From: Ephemerocybe angulata
Lineage: Eukaryota; Basidiomycota; Agaricomycetes; Agaricales; Psathyrellaceae
Direction: 5' to 3'
Length of the DNA: 64,000 nucleotides
Assembly (NCBI GenBank): GCA_013368325.1
Contig: JAACJK010000066.1
Coordinates: 186,001-250,000 of the forward strand
Part shown: piece by piece, positions 10,900 to 20,346 of the stretch
Layout: each line of letters opens with the position of its first letter
How positions within the stretch are numbered: position 1 is the first letter of the stretch
Notes under the pieces: generated by a model
Seen by the model: the letters and a program-made list of their open reading frames with translations, nothing else
What the model was told of the DNA's origin: nothing
The model's database searches: none
Translations under genes and position numbers: made by a program

Positions 10900-11423
10900 T
10901 CAGTTCTCGTCGTCGTCATCGAGGGTGGTCAGGTCAATTCGGTTCTTCAAGGTCTACGACAGATTTAGCTTTACCAGGTAATCAGAACAGAGAATACCTA
11001 CTGGTTGGGCTGTGCGGGCAGCTTGGACCGCCGTCACCGCACGCACGCATTCTGTGCGCCAGTAGAAGAACTCCCTCGAGCCAAGAGCGAAAAGGGCCTC
11101 AAAAGGGATGTTGGGATCAGTCGGGCCGCACGAATACTCTGCCCATTTGAGGTCCTGAATGATCAACTGTAGAATCACTGTCAGCGATGAGATCTGGTCG
11201 TGCGGGGTCAGTTATACAGCACCTTTTTGGAATTCGCGATTCGGTCCTTGAGCGTCTGAATTGGCTCCTTGGGAACCGGCCATCTCTCCCAGAATCCAGC
11301 TGTAGCATACGTGACGAGTAGGTCGTATTGACCCATCCGCTTGGCCTGCTTGGCGAAGCAGCCGCACGTCGTGAGGTACTTTGCCTGGGCCGGCGTTCTA
11401 ACACTATCATTCTCGTCGGCCAT
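10900..11423 (-). CDS. Small uncharacterised cargo protein (139 aa)
   Basis: Three exons: 11423-11223, 11166-11002 and 10953-10900, with introns of 56 and 48 nt (GTGCTG...ACAG, GTAGGT...GTAG). The frame is continuous: MADENDSVRTPAQAKYL, then LIIQDLKWAEYSCGPTDPN, then an acidic end LTTLDDDDEN. It has no signal peptide, membrane segment or motif I recognise. It lies head to tail behind the transposase inside the element, so it may be an accessory gene. It could assist transposition or be a captured host gene. Confidence 0.6.
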
Positions 11424-11875
11424 CTATGGTTCGCGATCAGAGTATGTTTGATAGCCTTTCGTAGACGACGTACTATTGGGCTTGAGCTCTTCTGTGCTGT
11501 GAGGGAGGGCAGAGATGGTGGCGGAGTAAGTAGAGAATGGGGGAGGGAAGCAAGGAAGGAGGTTGGAAAGAGGCGAATACTTCTGGTTCGACTTTGTGTC
11601 CACGTAAACAACGGACACCTGTGTAAGCCAACAAGCTTCTTTGGGCACGGACCTGACCCAGCATCGACGGAAACATGTAGCTCGTATAGCAGACCAAATG
11701 AGAATCAAATAATGAAAAAATCACTAATAATCAGTTGCAAATTTTACCTTTCGAATGAGTATACTCATTTGATGGGAGGCCTCCAGCAGAGTAAAAGTCA
11801 AGCCACGGCTGGAAACGAGCATGATTACTTGATGATTTCAACTCTGCGCCCGTAACTTGACTGCCAACCACCAAT
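11424..11875. other. Divergent intergenic region
   Basis: Lies between the minus-strand 139-aa gene and the plus-strand GRPKKY gene, so it probably holds both promoters. Open frames here are short. A small inverted repeat TTTCGAATGAGTATACTCATTTGA is centred near 11763. Confidence 0.4.
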
Positions 11876-12622
11876 ATGGGACGCCCAAAAAAGTACACAA
11901 CACCCGAGGAACAGGCAGCAGCCAATAGAGCCAAGGCATTAAGATCTTATCACCGGTATGTCCTCGTTCTAAATTTGAGATTGTGTTCGTTGTACTCGAG
12001 AAAGACTGGAGATTAATGGTTGATCGGTTTTGTTATGCGGGGCATCCCTCTATTGCGCTTAGAAACGCGAAAAAGATTAATAAGAAAAAGCGCCGTGAAA
12101 GGAAGAAGACCTCTGAGGAGAATAAAACTGGCGAGGAAGCGACTGTCTCAAACTTGGAGTGAGTTGTACGATGAGCGCTTACATTGGCATCAACTAACGG
12201 GATCAAACCCAAGACCGTCTCCGATCGACACCGGGGCAGGACAAATTCAGCTGCTCGCCCAACGGGTCGCAAGTTTACATCGGCGATTCCAGGAGGTATT
12301 GGGCAATAAGCCACTGAAAGTATACCTCACAGCCCTGTGCGAGCGCTTTCAATATCATTACAAGGAAGACCTGGACGGCGCCAAAAAGCTTTTTGATGAT
12401 CCGATGGATAGAATTAGCCGCCTTAGTGAAACGAACGCAAAATACTCGGGCCTTATCCTTAATTCAGCTGGCGTAGGGAAGGAGTGGAACGAGTGCGACC
12501 GGGTGGGGAAGCTGATGCGTGATGCCGTCAATCACCTATGCATTCTAACCTGTGAGGCGATGGACGGTGATGAATTAGTCTCAGGTTTTCAGAATCAGCG
12601 TCTCGACTTTCAGACCCTGTAG
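11876..12622 (+). CDS. Basic GRPKKY-type putative DNA-binding cargo protein (194 aa)
   Basis: Three exons: 11876-11955, 12063-12158 and 12214-12622, with phase-2 introns. The N-terminus MGRPKKYTTPEEQAAANRAK followed by SYHRNAKKINKKKRRERKK is a strongly basic region like those seen at the start of many expanded Agaricomycete proteins, resembling an AT-hook (GRPKK) plus a bZIP-like basic helix. The C-terminal 135 residues (LLAQRVASLHRRFQEVLG, YLTALCERFQYHYKEDL, LCILTCEAMDGDEL) look helical. DNA or nucleic-acid binding is inferred from composition only. It is divergently oriented to the transposase and within the element. Confidence 0.6.
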
Positions 12623-12776
12623 ATGTACAAGAAAGATATATATATATATTGATAGCAGTTACAATGGGACACGAGACCAATCAGAATATAAGTACAGGGT
12701 TATGGAAGCCACAGACGCAAGAAAAGAAGAAAGAACAGGGGTGCGAGCCTCTCAGGCGTTGCGTACAGACCCCAGT

Positions 12777-13499
12777 TTAGTGCTCACACCACTCGTCATA
12801 GGTCTCTCCACCGAAAATCTCACGTTGATGGGCCTTGGACCAGATATACGAATTGTGATAGGGGGAAGAGGCGGGGGTTGCGGGCGCAGTGGCTGGCCCA
12901 GCAACTGGGGCAGCGGGCGCAGTGGGCTGTGCTGTGGCTGGAGCTGCAGTGTTGGTGACCGCCGTAGCGGCAGTCGGCGCAGCCGCCGTGATGGTGGGTG
13001 GGGCGGCGGTGACGGCGGGCGGGGCTGCAGTGACGGGGGCCGCGTTGACGGTGGGCGGGGCTGCAGTGACGGTGGGTGGGGCGGCGGTGATGGTGGGTGG
13101 ACCGGTGTTGGTGGTAACCGTCGTAGCAGTGGGCGCAGCTGCAGTGGCGGTGGGCAGGGCTGCGGCGGCGGTGGGTGCACCGGTGTTGAGTGCAGACCCA
13201 GTGGTGGTGGGTGCGTTGGGGGTCCCGGCAGGGCCAGGGAGGGCAGTGGCACCACCAGTGGCACCGCCGGCCTGAGCGTCTAACGTGCGGTCAGCTAACC
13301 GGTTATCAAGACCCAAATCAACATGACGTACGGGGGGCAGCAGTCCCTTAGGGCGCAAGGATAACGTAGCCCGCAGCGAGCATCTGCTCGAGCTTGGTGC
13401 GGAAGATGGGGACAAGCTGGGGAGGGACGTGGATGGCCGCAATGATTGAGAGAACGAAGGCGGAGTTGTTGGCGGTAGTGTTGCTCATGGTTGAAAGAA
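12777..13499 (-). CDS. Ala/Thr/Pro-rich low-complexity cargo protein
   Basis: From about 13280 to 12777 a frame encodes degenerate repeats of TAAPPTV / TVTAAPPTI type and ends with a non-repetitive tail, SPYHNSYIWSKAHQREIF then GGETYDEWCEH. Upstream, an ATG (MSNTTANNSAFVLSIIAAIH) near 13489 opens a 46-codon frame ending RTKLEQMLAAGYVILAP and a stop. A probable intron (GTACGTCATG...CGTTAG, about 13333-13282) lies between, but I could not join the two in frame with confidence. The GC-rich repeats keep all frames on both strands open, so only the tail supports the strand choice. No function known. Confidence 0.4.
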
Positions 13500-13701
13500 G
13501 CTTGGGGCAAAGGGTCGACAGGTTGGGGGGTTCTAATAGCAAACTGTGAGCGGAATTTGAATCAATAGGAATATCCCGGCTTACCAGTGGCCGTCCTCGG
13601 TGGAGGTCATCGAATGACCGAGAGTCCAAGCAAAAGTCAATAGAGGGATGGAAGCAGGGAAGGGTCAAGAACGCCACGTCAGATAACCTCACCAAGCCAG
13701 A

Positions 13702-16376
13702 ATGGGCGGCGGTCAATGGGCTCTACCGAGCCACAATGCCCATCTCGAGAAAGGATTCCAATCTTATCTCGAGCACCGCAAAGCTGGTACTCTCTCCGCA
13801 ATATTCTTCCCCCAAGCCAAAGGAGATTTCTTCGCCGTGTGGCAGAAACCCGAGGACGAATTCGCGGAACTCGAAGCGATACTGAAGAAACGGAAGAAGA
13901 AAAAAGAGCCTATGCCCATGAAACAGTGGGAATCAACGGCGGCGTGGCAGGAGCAGCGAGGACCGGTACGCTCAATAATAAAGTATGTAGGTGGAAGTAC
14001 TAACGCCGGTGCAGCAAATCGAAAACTGGTACTCGCATCGGTATCAAAAAATGGTCCGGGAGCAAAGGGGATCTACGAAACCGGTGATCAAACTTGACAT
14101 GGGCAAAAAGGAGGGGAGTCGGGTAGTCACCGAAACAGAGGTATACTCAAAAATGTTTTATTCTACGCGGGTTCGACCCAAGGTCGACGCCTGGGTAGCC
14201 GCCTCTGGTCCGCCGTCGAACGGGTGGGTGGCACTCCGAGTATCACTCACACGGGAATGCTACGCCAAAGAAACTGACGAGATCAAGCAATTGGTTCGAG
14301 AAGAGAGGGAGAAGCTGATAGCAAAACGGGAGGAAGCACAGAAAGAGCTCGAAAGGATGGTGGAAGAGATGGGAGAGACGAAAACAAGAGCCGCGAGGAG
14401 CCCCAAGGAGTACGCCAAGTGAGTCGGTTCGAAATGAAATCTCAAAGAACGGCCCCCTAACCTTCGCACAGATCGATCGCCGCAACCCCGACTATCATCG
14501 AGTGCTTCGTTGATATGCTCGCCGAGCAAACGGGGTGGAGCTGGTCCATGATTGGTGGAGGACCCGATCCGGCAAACAACAACGGTGCCATTTCGAGCAT
14601 GGCGTATCATTCGGGGGAGACGTCCCATGGCCAGTTCTTCAAATCTTGGGACCCGCGATATGAGGAGGTCTGCGTGAAGAGTTACAAGAAATTCTGTCAC
14701 GCCGTGCACGGTTAGTATATGAATAGAACATTGTAACCTTGGGACTAACCTTTTTCATAGCGGAAGAAGTACGCCTTGCTCGTGCTATTACAATTGTGGA
14801 AGAACAGATCACTGATCCGACTGCACTCGAGCGTTCTGGGCGTAAGCTTGGATACTTGGCCTACCGAGACCCCATCCACAACCCCATTGAAGAGGGTACC
14901 CTGCCCGCCCTCCCAACAGCGTCATCACCATCATCGGTTCCTCCAGCCACCCCGATAACGACCGCCCTTCCGCTGACGAAGCCCACCCATCCGCCCGTGA
15001 CACCCGCCCTTACATCGGCATTGTCGTCATCGGTGGTCCCTACCGCGCCCACCACCGTGCCCGCCCACCCAACGCCGTCACCATCATCGGTGCTACCAGC
15101 CACCCCGCCGATGCCCACCCTTCCACCGACAACAACAACGTCATCAGCAGACCTTCCAGCAACGGATCAAAGGTCCCACGTGCTCCTGCCAAATCCCGAC
15201 GGCTGTGAACATCCAAACCAAGCATCGGATGGTAGGGGTAACTCGTTCATGCTCGATGACGCGACCCTCGACGCCATCCTGGGGCCAATCAGAACTGATA
15301 CGCAGGACCAGGAGGCGAGCGCGGCTGGGGATTGGCCACCCGAGAATGCGGGAGGAAGGTTCAATGGCATGGAAGGATTCAAGGAGGGGTCGATGGGAAA
15401 TAATGGCTCAATCTACAATCAGAATCAGTCAGGAGGATACTCCCCACATTACATTCCGAGTAACATACCTCATCCCAATGGAGTCACGCATCCCGCTCCA
15501 TCGTCGCTCAACCAGGACACTTTTGATTGCCTGCTCAGCTTCCCCCCGTTCCCCAACCTCATGCCCGCCAAGCAACAGCTCAAGCTTCCCGATTCGGACA
15601 CCTTCCGCAAACCAGTCCCGACGAACCACGTCGAAGAACAGAATCAGCCGACAGGGACTGCGACTCAACCCCTAGTGATGAAGCCGCTAGATCCGCCACT
15701 GTCGCCAAAACAAGCAGACCCGGAGACGCATGCTGCGCCTGACACGGTGGCTGGTGACGAGAAGGAGATGCATGCTGCGTCTGACGTGGTGCCTGGTGAC
15801 GAGAATGGGCCAGAGAAGAGGAAAGCGGATGCAACAGTGATGCCGGACGTCAGGGAGAGAAGGGCTAAGAAGTCGAGGCGTCAGGTTGAAGAATGGGTAG
15901 GACAAGCAGAGGAGTACTTACTTGAAGGGGTTGGATCCACCCAATGGAAACTGCTCATCACTTCGTGGGCAGAATTCGAGGCGCATGTGCTCGTTCAGTC
16001 CGGGTCTCGTCTACGACCGGGAAGTGCTGCACTCCGACCGGCAAAACTCTCGATTTGGTTCTCGCAGCGGCCAAGAAGGTGGAATGGGGGTGGGATATCA
16101 GACGCTGGGGAAAGAGAGGAGTTCAAGAAGTCCTGGATCCGATGGTGGGGTCACATGCAGCCTGCGGCGAGGCAAGGGAAGGAGGGAGAGATGCCCCCCA
16201 TGGTGTCGAAGGAGGTGGAATCAGATTTGAAGATTCTGAAGGTGTCTGGGCCGTCTGGCCTTGTGGTCGTCCTTGTCGGCCTGAAATGGTGGGCAAATGT
16301 GGAGGACGACTGTTGGATCAAAGCGGTTGAGGACGTGGCAAGTTGTTTTGCGCAGTGGAATGGTGGTTCGAGTTGA
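13702..16376 (+). CDS. Large uncharacterised Agaricomycete-expanded protein (cargo, about 840 aa)
   Basis: Four exons joined in frame: 13702-about 13966, about 14014-14418, 14472-about 14710, 14761-16376. Introns have GTACGC, GTGAGT and GTTAGT donors. The N-terminal part contains FFPQAKGDFFAVW and QIENWYSHRYQKM, recalling the helix around the NWF/Y motif of homeodomain-like sequences (weak inference). Then come FVDMLAEQTGWSWSMIGGG and a Ser/Thr/Pro-rich linker with repeated PATPITTALP / SSPSSVPPA units. The C-terminus has a basic patch (ERRAKKSRRQVEEW) and ends ...LKWWANVEDDCW. The layout matches a protein type that is highly multiplied in mushroom genomes near DNA transposons. Role unknown. 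Confidence 0.7.
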
Positions 16377-16453
16377 AATTCCGACATTCCCACGATTGTT
16401 TTGATCCTCAATCCCCCACCCCGCCTGTGATTGCTCGATCGGCGCGTATGATA

Positions 16454-16461
16454 CCTTCTTG
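16454..16461 (+). repeat. Target site duplication of the MITE (left copy)
   Basis: CCTTCTTG, identical to 16779-16786. Confidence 0.85.
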
Positions 16462-16778
16462 TAGTGATCACCACGGGTTGCGCGACCCGCACGGGTTCGC
16501 GGGTTGTACCCCGTGGGGTGCGGGTGCGGGTGGGCATTCCCCAACCCGTCCCTTACAAAACAAGCCCAAGAACGTCCAGATCGGACGAGAACTGGCCGAG
16601 ATATGGCCCATTTATGTGCCAGGACATAAATGAACCATATCTCAGCCAAATCTCGTCCGATTTGGCTGTTTTTGGGTTCGTTTTGGCGGGTAAACCCGCG
16701 GTTTCGCGGGTAGGGTTGGCCCGGGTGCGGGTGCGGGTTGCTGCGCCGTGACCCGGGGTCAACCCGTGGTGATCACTA
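16462..16778. mobile_element. hAT-type MITE (317 bp) nested in the 11 kb element
   Basis: Perfect terminal inverted repeats begin TAGTGATCACCACGGGTTG at 16462 and end with its complement at 16778. It is flanked by an exact 8-bp duplication, CCTTCTTG. The interior is itself largely palindromic: CGGACGAGA...GATATGGCCCATTTATG faces CATAAATGAACCATATCTC...CTCGTCCG, and GCGGGTTT-type GC blocks are repeated. An 8-bp duplication and a TAGTG/CACTA end fit the hAT superfamily. No coding capacity. Confidence 0.9.
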
Positions 16779-16786
16779 CCTTCTTG
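16779..16786 (+). repeat. Target site duplication of the MITE (right copy)
   Basis: CCTTCTTG, identical to 16454-16461. Confidence 0.85.
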
Positions 16787-17249
16787 CTAGAACTGACGGA
16801 CTGACTGCTTATAGTACGCCCAATTTCTTGAAGTTTACACAATGTTTTTTCCATGTTTCCATTATCTCCGTAAACCGATGTTTTCTTCTGCTTCCTTTTT
16901 TGACATTTGCAGTTACAATGGTGCGAGGGCTTTGCCCTCCGTCTTTGGTCTATTTCTCACCATAATTCGCACCACAGACAAATTTGGACCACATTTGTCG
17001 TTCTTTTGGACATTTCTACGCTATTTTGACCTACCTATACTGCTTCCCGTGTACTGTATGTTCCACGCCGTACTTTTTGATGTTTTTTTGCATTTGGTGG
17101 TCACCGCCAGTCCGTGCGTTAGCCACGTGCGCCATGTGGACAGGCGACAGGGAAGCCCAGGAAGCCCAGACTTGGCCCAGACCATCATTCACATACCAGA
17201 TCTGTGATGCAGTCTGTCAAGCGCTGTCAAGCGCTCGTTTGGGAAAGCG
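16787..17249. other. Right internal non-coding region of the element
   Basis: T-rich sequence between the last cargo gene and the right terminal repeats. I see no gene; short repeats GAAGCCCAG occur at about 17151-17170. Confidence 0.4.
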
Positions 17250-17356
17250 CCCATGCATGAACCCATGCATGGACCCATCATTATTTATAGCCTTTGCTTA
17301 TAAGCACGTCCATGCATGGGATATGGCCTGCTGAGGTCCACAGTCCCATGCATGGG
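17250..17356 (+). repeat. Right subterminal CCCATGCATGGG-type repeats (4 copies)
   Basis: Copies at 17250-17260 (CCCATGCATGA), 17262-17273 (one mismatch), 17309-17320 (one mismatch) and 17345-17356 (perfect, inside the terminal repeat). Counterpart of the left cluster. Confidence 0.75.
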
Positions 17357-17369
17357 ATCCACAGATACT
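17345..17369 (-). repeat. Right terminal inverted repeat of the 11 kb element
   Basis: CCCATGCATGGG followed by ATCCACAGATACT; reverse complement matches 6245-6269 at 24 of 25 positions. Confidence 0.85.
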
Positions 17370-17373
17370 CCTC

Positions 17374-17382
17374 GATTCTCCA
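17374..17382 (+). repeat. Direct repeat GATTCTCCA, right side of the 11 kb element
   Basis: Second copy of the 9-bp putative target duplication (see 6234-6242), again within Plavaka codons for LEN. Confidence 0.75.
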
Positions 17383-20097
17383 GCATTACCAGTGTGTGCT
17401 CCGTATGAAGGCGGAGTTTGGCCAGGCCGTGCCACTTGCCAAGAACAAAGAGAAGCTTCATTACATGGCCATTGTGAGGGGATGGAAGGAGACCGTCAAA
17501 AGCTGGAATAGCGCACTGATAACATCAATGAGAGGTAAGTCGCCGTGTTACAGTGAAAGCGAGGTACCTGGAGTAGATCCTCAAAATCACGGGCTGCTAG
17601 TTGCTTCATATCACTGACGTTATTGACAAAGCGGCGTATGGTATCCCTGCCGTATGTTGGCATGTCGCGGTACCTTGCATCCAAGGTATTGGTGAGGCCT
17701 TTCTCTGTCGCTTCCAAGAGCCTCAATAGGTGTATAAACAGGGCCTTCCAGACCCCTATTTCCACCTCGTGTAGGATGTCGACTACCAGCATTGGGTATA
17801 GATTGAAACCATGGGGAGATAAGCGCTGAGAGAAAGCATTCTATGCAAAAGGGAATGAGTAACATGGCAACGCACATAAGTAGCTCAGAAGTAAGGCGGT
17901 ACTTACCTCTGTCGCAACAAGGGATCCATAAGCCAGACGGCCCTCGACCTTGGTAGATAGGATTGACAGTTTCTGCTTGTACATAAACTCCCGGGCTTTC
18001 TGAACACTTTCCTTCCGGGTTGCGTCATCAACTCGAGCCCAGCGCCATCGGTTTTTAAGATCCGGTTTCTGACCCATTGCAGGGATATCGACCTTCAGAA
18101 TCCTGCACCGCGGGCAGGGGTATTGACCCAGGTTCTTGATACTAGCGATGAGAATCCTAGTAAGAAGTAAATTACTCAACACAGTGCTCCAGTCTTGTCC
18201 AGCTCCTTCGCACTTACTTCTCAGGGTAATCTGCTGAGTATGTGAGAATGCGGGGATAGAATCTGCGCTTGTCCCCGTCGTATCCCTTCACCACCAAGCC
18301 ATGACGGTACGCCTCTACAAACTCTTCATCCAAGATCTGTCTCCATTGCTCATGGAAGAGCTCCCGCTGGCAGTGCGTAACAAGAGCCTCATGAGCCTTA
18401 GTAAGGTGCTTTTGCCCGGTGTGCTCGGTCACGAATTCCTTGAAGCTGTCGGGTAGCTATGAATAACAGTGGGTAAACCAAAGCGACCGAGTTAAAGAAA
18501 TCCAAATCGCACCTTTTCAAAGTATGCAATCGTCTCAAAGAGCCTTTGAGAAGGTTTGGAACGTTCATACTTAGATTCGTTGGCAAAAAACAAATATAAC
18601 GGCCACACTTTTGCAGACCCAAAGGCTGCTAACATAGTGGCGTCTGAAGCAAACATCAGACAGACAACATATCGGGGCAGGTCGCATCCAGGCTCGCGGG
18701 GTGAACGCTATCGGGGCAGAGATGAGCCAAATATATGAGGCACATAATTGCGGCCGTACCTGAAGGGCTTCATAAGCCTCAATGAATGCTTTTGACGTAT
18801 ACATTTCTCCGAATGTCCTCACATCCTCCTTCCCATCTCCGGGGCACCAACGAAGGTCAAAGCCCATCGTGTGAAAGTATTCTTGAGCTTCTGCACACTC
18901 CAACTTCGCCTTGATTATTGGTATCAGTGGGCGACGATGAAATCCTGGGACGGTGTAGGGGTGGCAACCCGGTTTAACTGACGCTTTTGGAAATGGCACG
19001 GAGATAGTAATTGGACTGGTAGACCAAGAGTCCCCATCATCGAGCCATTCTGCCGAGTCCCCAGTGTCATCGTCGTACTCTGACGCCGCCAGAATTTTGT
19101 CAATCCGTTTCCAACTTGTCTCCCGCAGGTCTTGTGGCCGGAAGTCGCCATCGCTAACGATATCAACTAGTTTGTTGAAAGACTCCTGGCTCTTTTCAGA
19201 GCCGTCAGACCAGAACCATTCCCCCAGACGGAATGAACTAAGATTGGGAAAGGGATAGAAGGAAGTGGGTGCCGTAGCCTTGGGCGAAGCACCTTCAACA
19301 TTCGGTACATCCTGTCGTTCTCGAAGCCTTGTAGGTGTCACTGAGCTGTCCGGGTCATGAGGAGAGTCGCCAAGTTGATACATGCCGAATTTCTTGTAGA
19401 GACCAAAGCTATTTTTCTTCGACTCAACTGGGTAATGAGTTGCAGGCGGCGTTGGTGAATTCGGCTTGGATGGTGGCACAGGGCCTATCAAACCTGTAGC
19501 AGCCTTGGCCTTTGGCGCACTTCGGGGTGGAATAACAGCACCGAACAAGGTCGGTGGAAGTGCCGAGGATGGTTGGAAGTCTGTGGATGGTTTGACTTTC
19601 GAAGAGATTGTTTTCTTGCGATGACCTCGTCCCAGAAGCTCTGCTTCGGCTGCAGCTGCTACAGCCGGAGGTGAATCCACCAATACTTGGGCTGTTTCTA
19701 CTATTTTGACCGGTTCTGGGGCCTAGAATTCCTCTCAGCATGTTATATGGTATCGCGTGTAATGGGGAACCACCTGTCGTGCTGATACAATTGGCATGTC
19801 TATTTCAAGATTCTCGTCGTCTAACCACGAGGGTAATTTCCGCTTCCGAGCGCTTATACCAGAGCTACTGCCTTCTTCACTATCAACCTGCATTGACTGA
19901 TGCCTATGGCGGGCCTCCTGTATGCTTTTCCGAAATTTTGCGCGAAAAGTAGGGCAAGATCTGATGTGCAGAGCATAACTGTTCGGTTGCATGAATACTT
20001 TGCCACAACGACATTTCTCAGTCCAAGGCTGGTTAGGGAGCTCGTCGTCGTACACCTCCATAGCTGCGAGACGATGGTGGTGGGCGTGGTTCAACAT
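17374..20097 (-). pseudogene. Plavaka transposase, N-terminal fragment
   Basis: Exon 1 (20097-19774) has the typical cysteine start CRCGKVFMQPNSYALHIRSC. After a 51-nt intron (19773-19723), exon 2 holds LGEWFWSDGSEKSQESFNKL, PITISVPFPKASVKPG and GEMYTSKAFIEAYEALQ. Further exons give LPRYVVCLMFASDATMLAAF, VWPLYLFFANESKYERSKPS, FHEQWRQILDEEF, LGQYPCPRCRILK, LVVDILHEVEIGVWKALFIH and AARDFEDLLQ. The last reads GLAKLRLHTEHTLVMLEN and stops being Plavaka exactly at the direct repeat. All exons seen are in frame. It continues in the fragment at 4313-6242. Plavaka elements are CACTA-related cut-and-paste transposons of fungi. Confidence 0.9.
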
Positions 20098-20346
20098 TCG
20101 GTGGGCTCTGCGCCATCAACTTTCTCTTCGGAGCGTGCGAGAAGTGTGTGACTCAGGAAGAAGCGCGGAATTTGATACCAGAGCGTGGCATACTACATGA
20201 CTCGAAACACGAATACAAATACATTTACTAAAACTTCCAATATTGCAACTACCAGGGGTTCGGGGATACGAGACCAAACCAGAAACACAGCGAAAGATAA
20301 AGGTAGAAGATACTTGAGACAGGTAGGGCTAAGAGGCGACTTAGAA

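Larger units (their letters stand above)
6243..17373. mobile_element. 11.1-kb KDZ-type DNA transposon with multi-gene cargo, inserted in a Plavaka gene
   Basis: The element is bounded by a 9-bp direct repeat (GATTCTCCA). Its ends are 25-bp inverted repeats with one mismatch: AGTAACTGTGGATCC... at 6245-6269 and its complement at 17345-17369. Each terminal region holds several extra copies of the palindrome CCCATGCATGGG. Inside are a KDZ transposase (minus), a 139-aa gene (minus), a basic GRPKKY gene (plus), an Ala/Thr/Pro-rich gene (minus) and a large gene (plus), plus a nested MITE. Joining the two flanks at one copy of the direct repeat restores the reading frame and the conserved Plavaka sequence, which is strong evidence for the exact borders. 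The genes read as intact, so the element may be recent. KDZ is the likely mobiliser because it is the only transposase inside; that is inference. Confidence 0.85.

Noticed and set aside
12702..13283. Plus-strand Gly/Arg-rich open frame of 193 codons
   Set aside because: Mirror of the minus-strand Ala/Thr/Pro repeats; no unique sequence supports it as coding.
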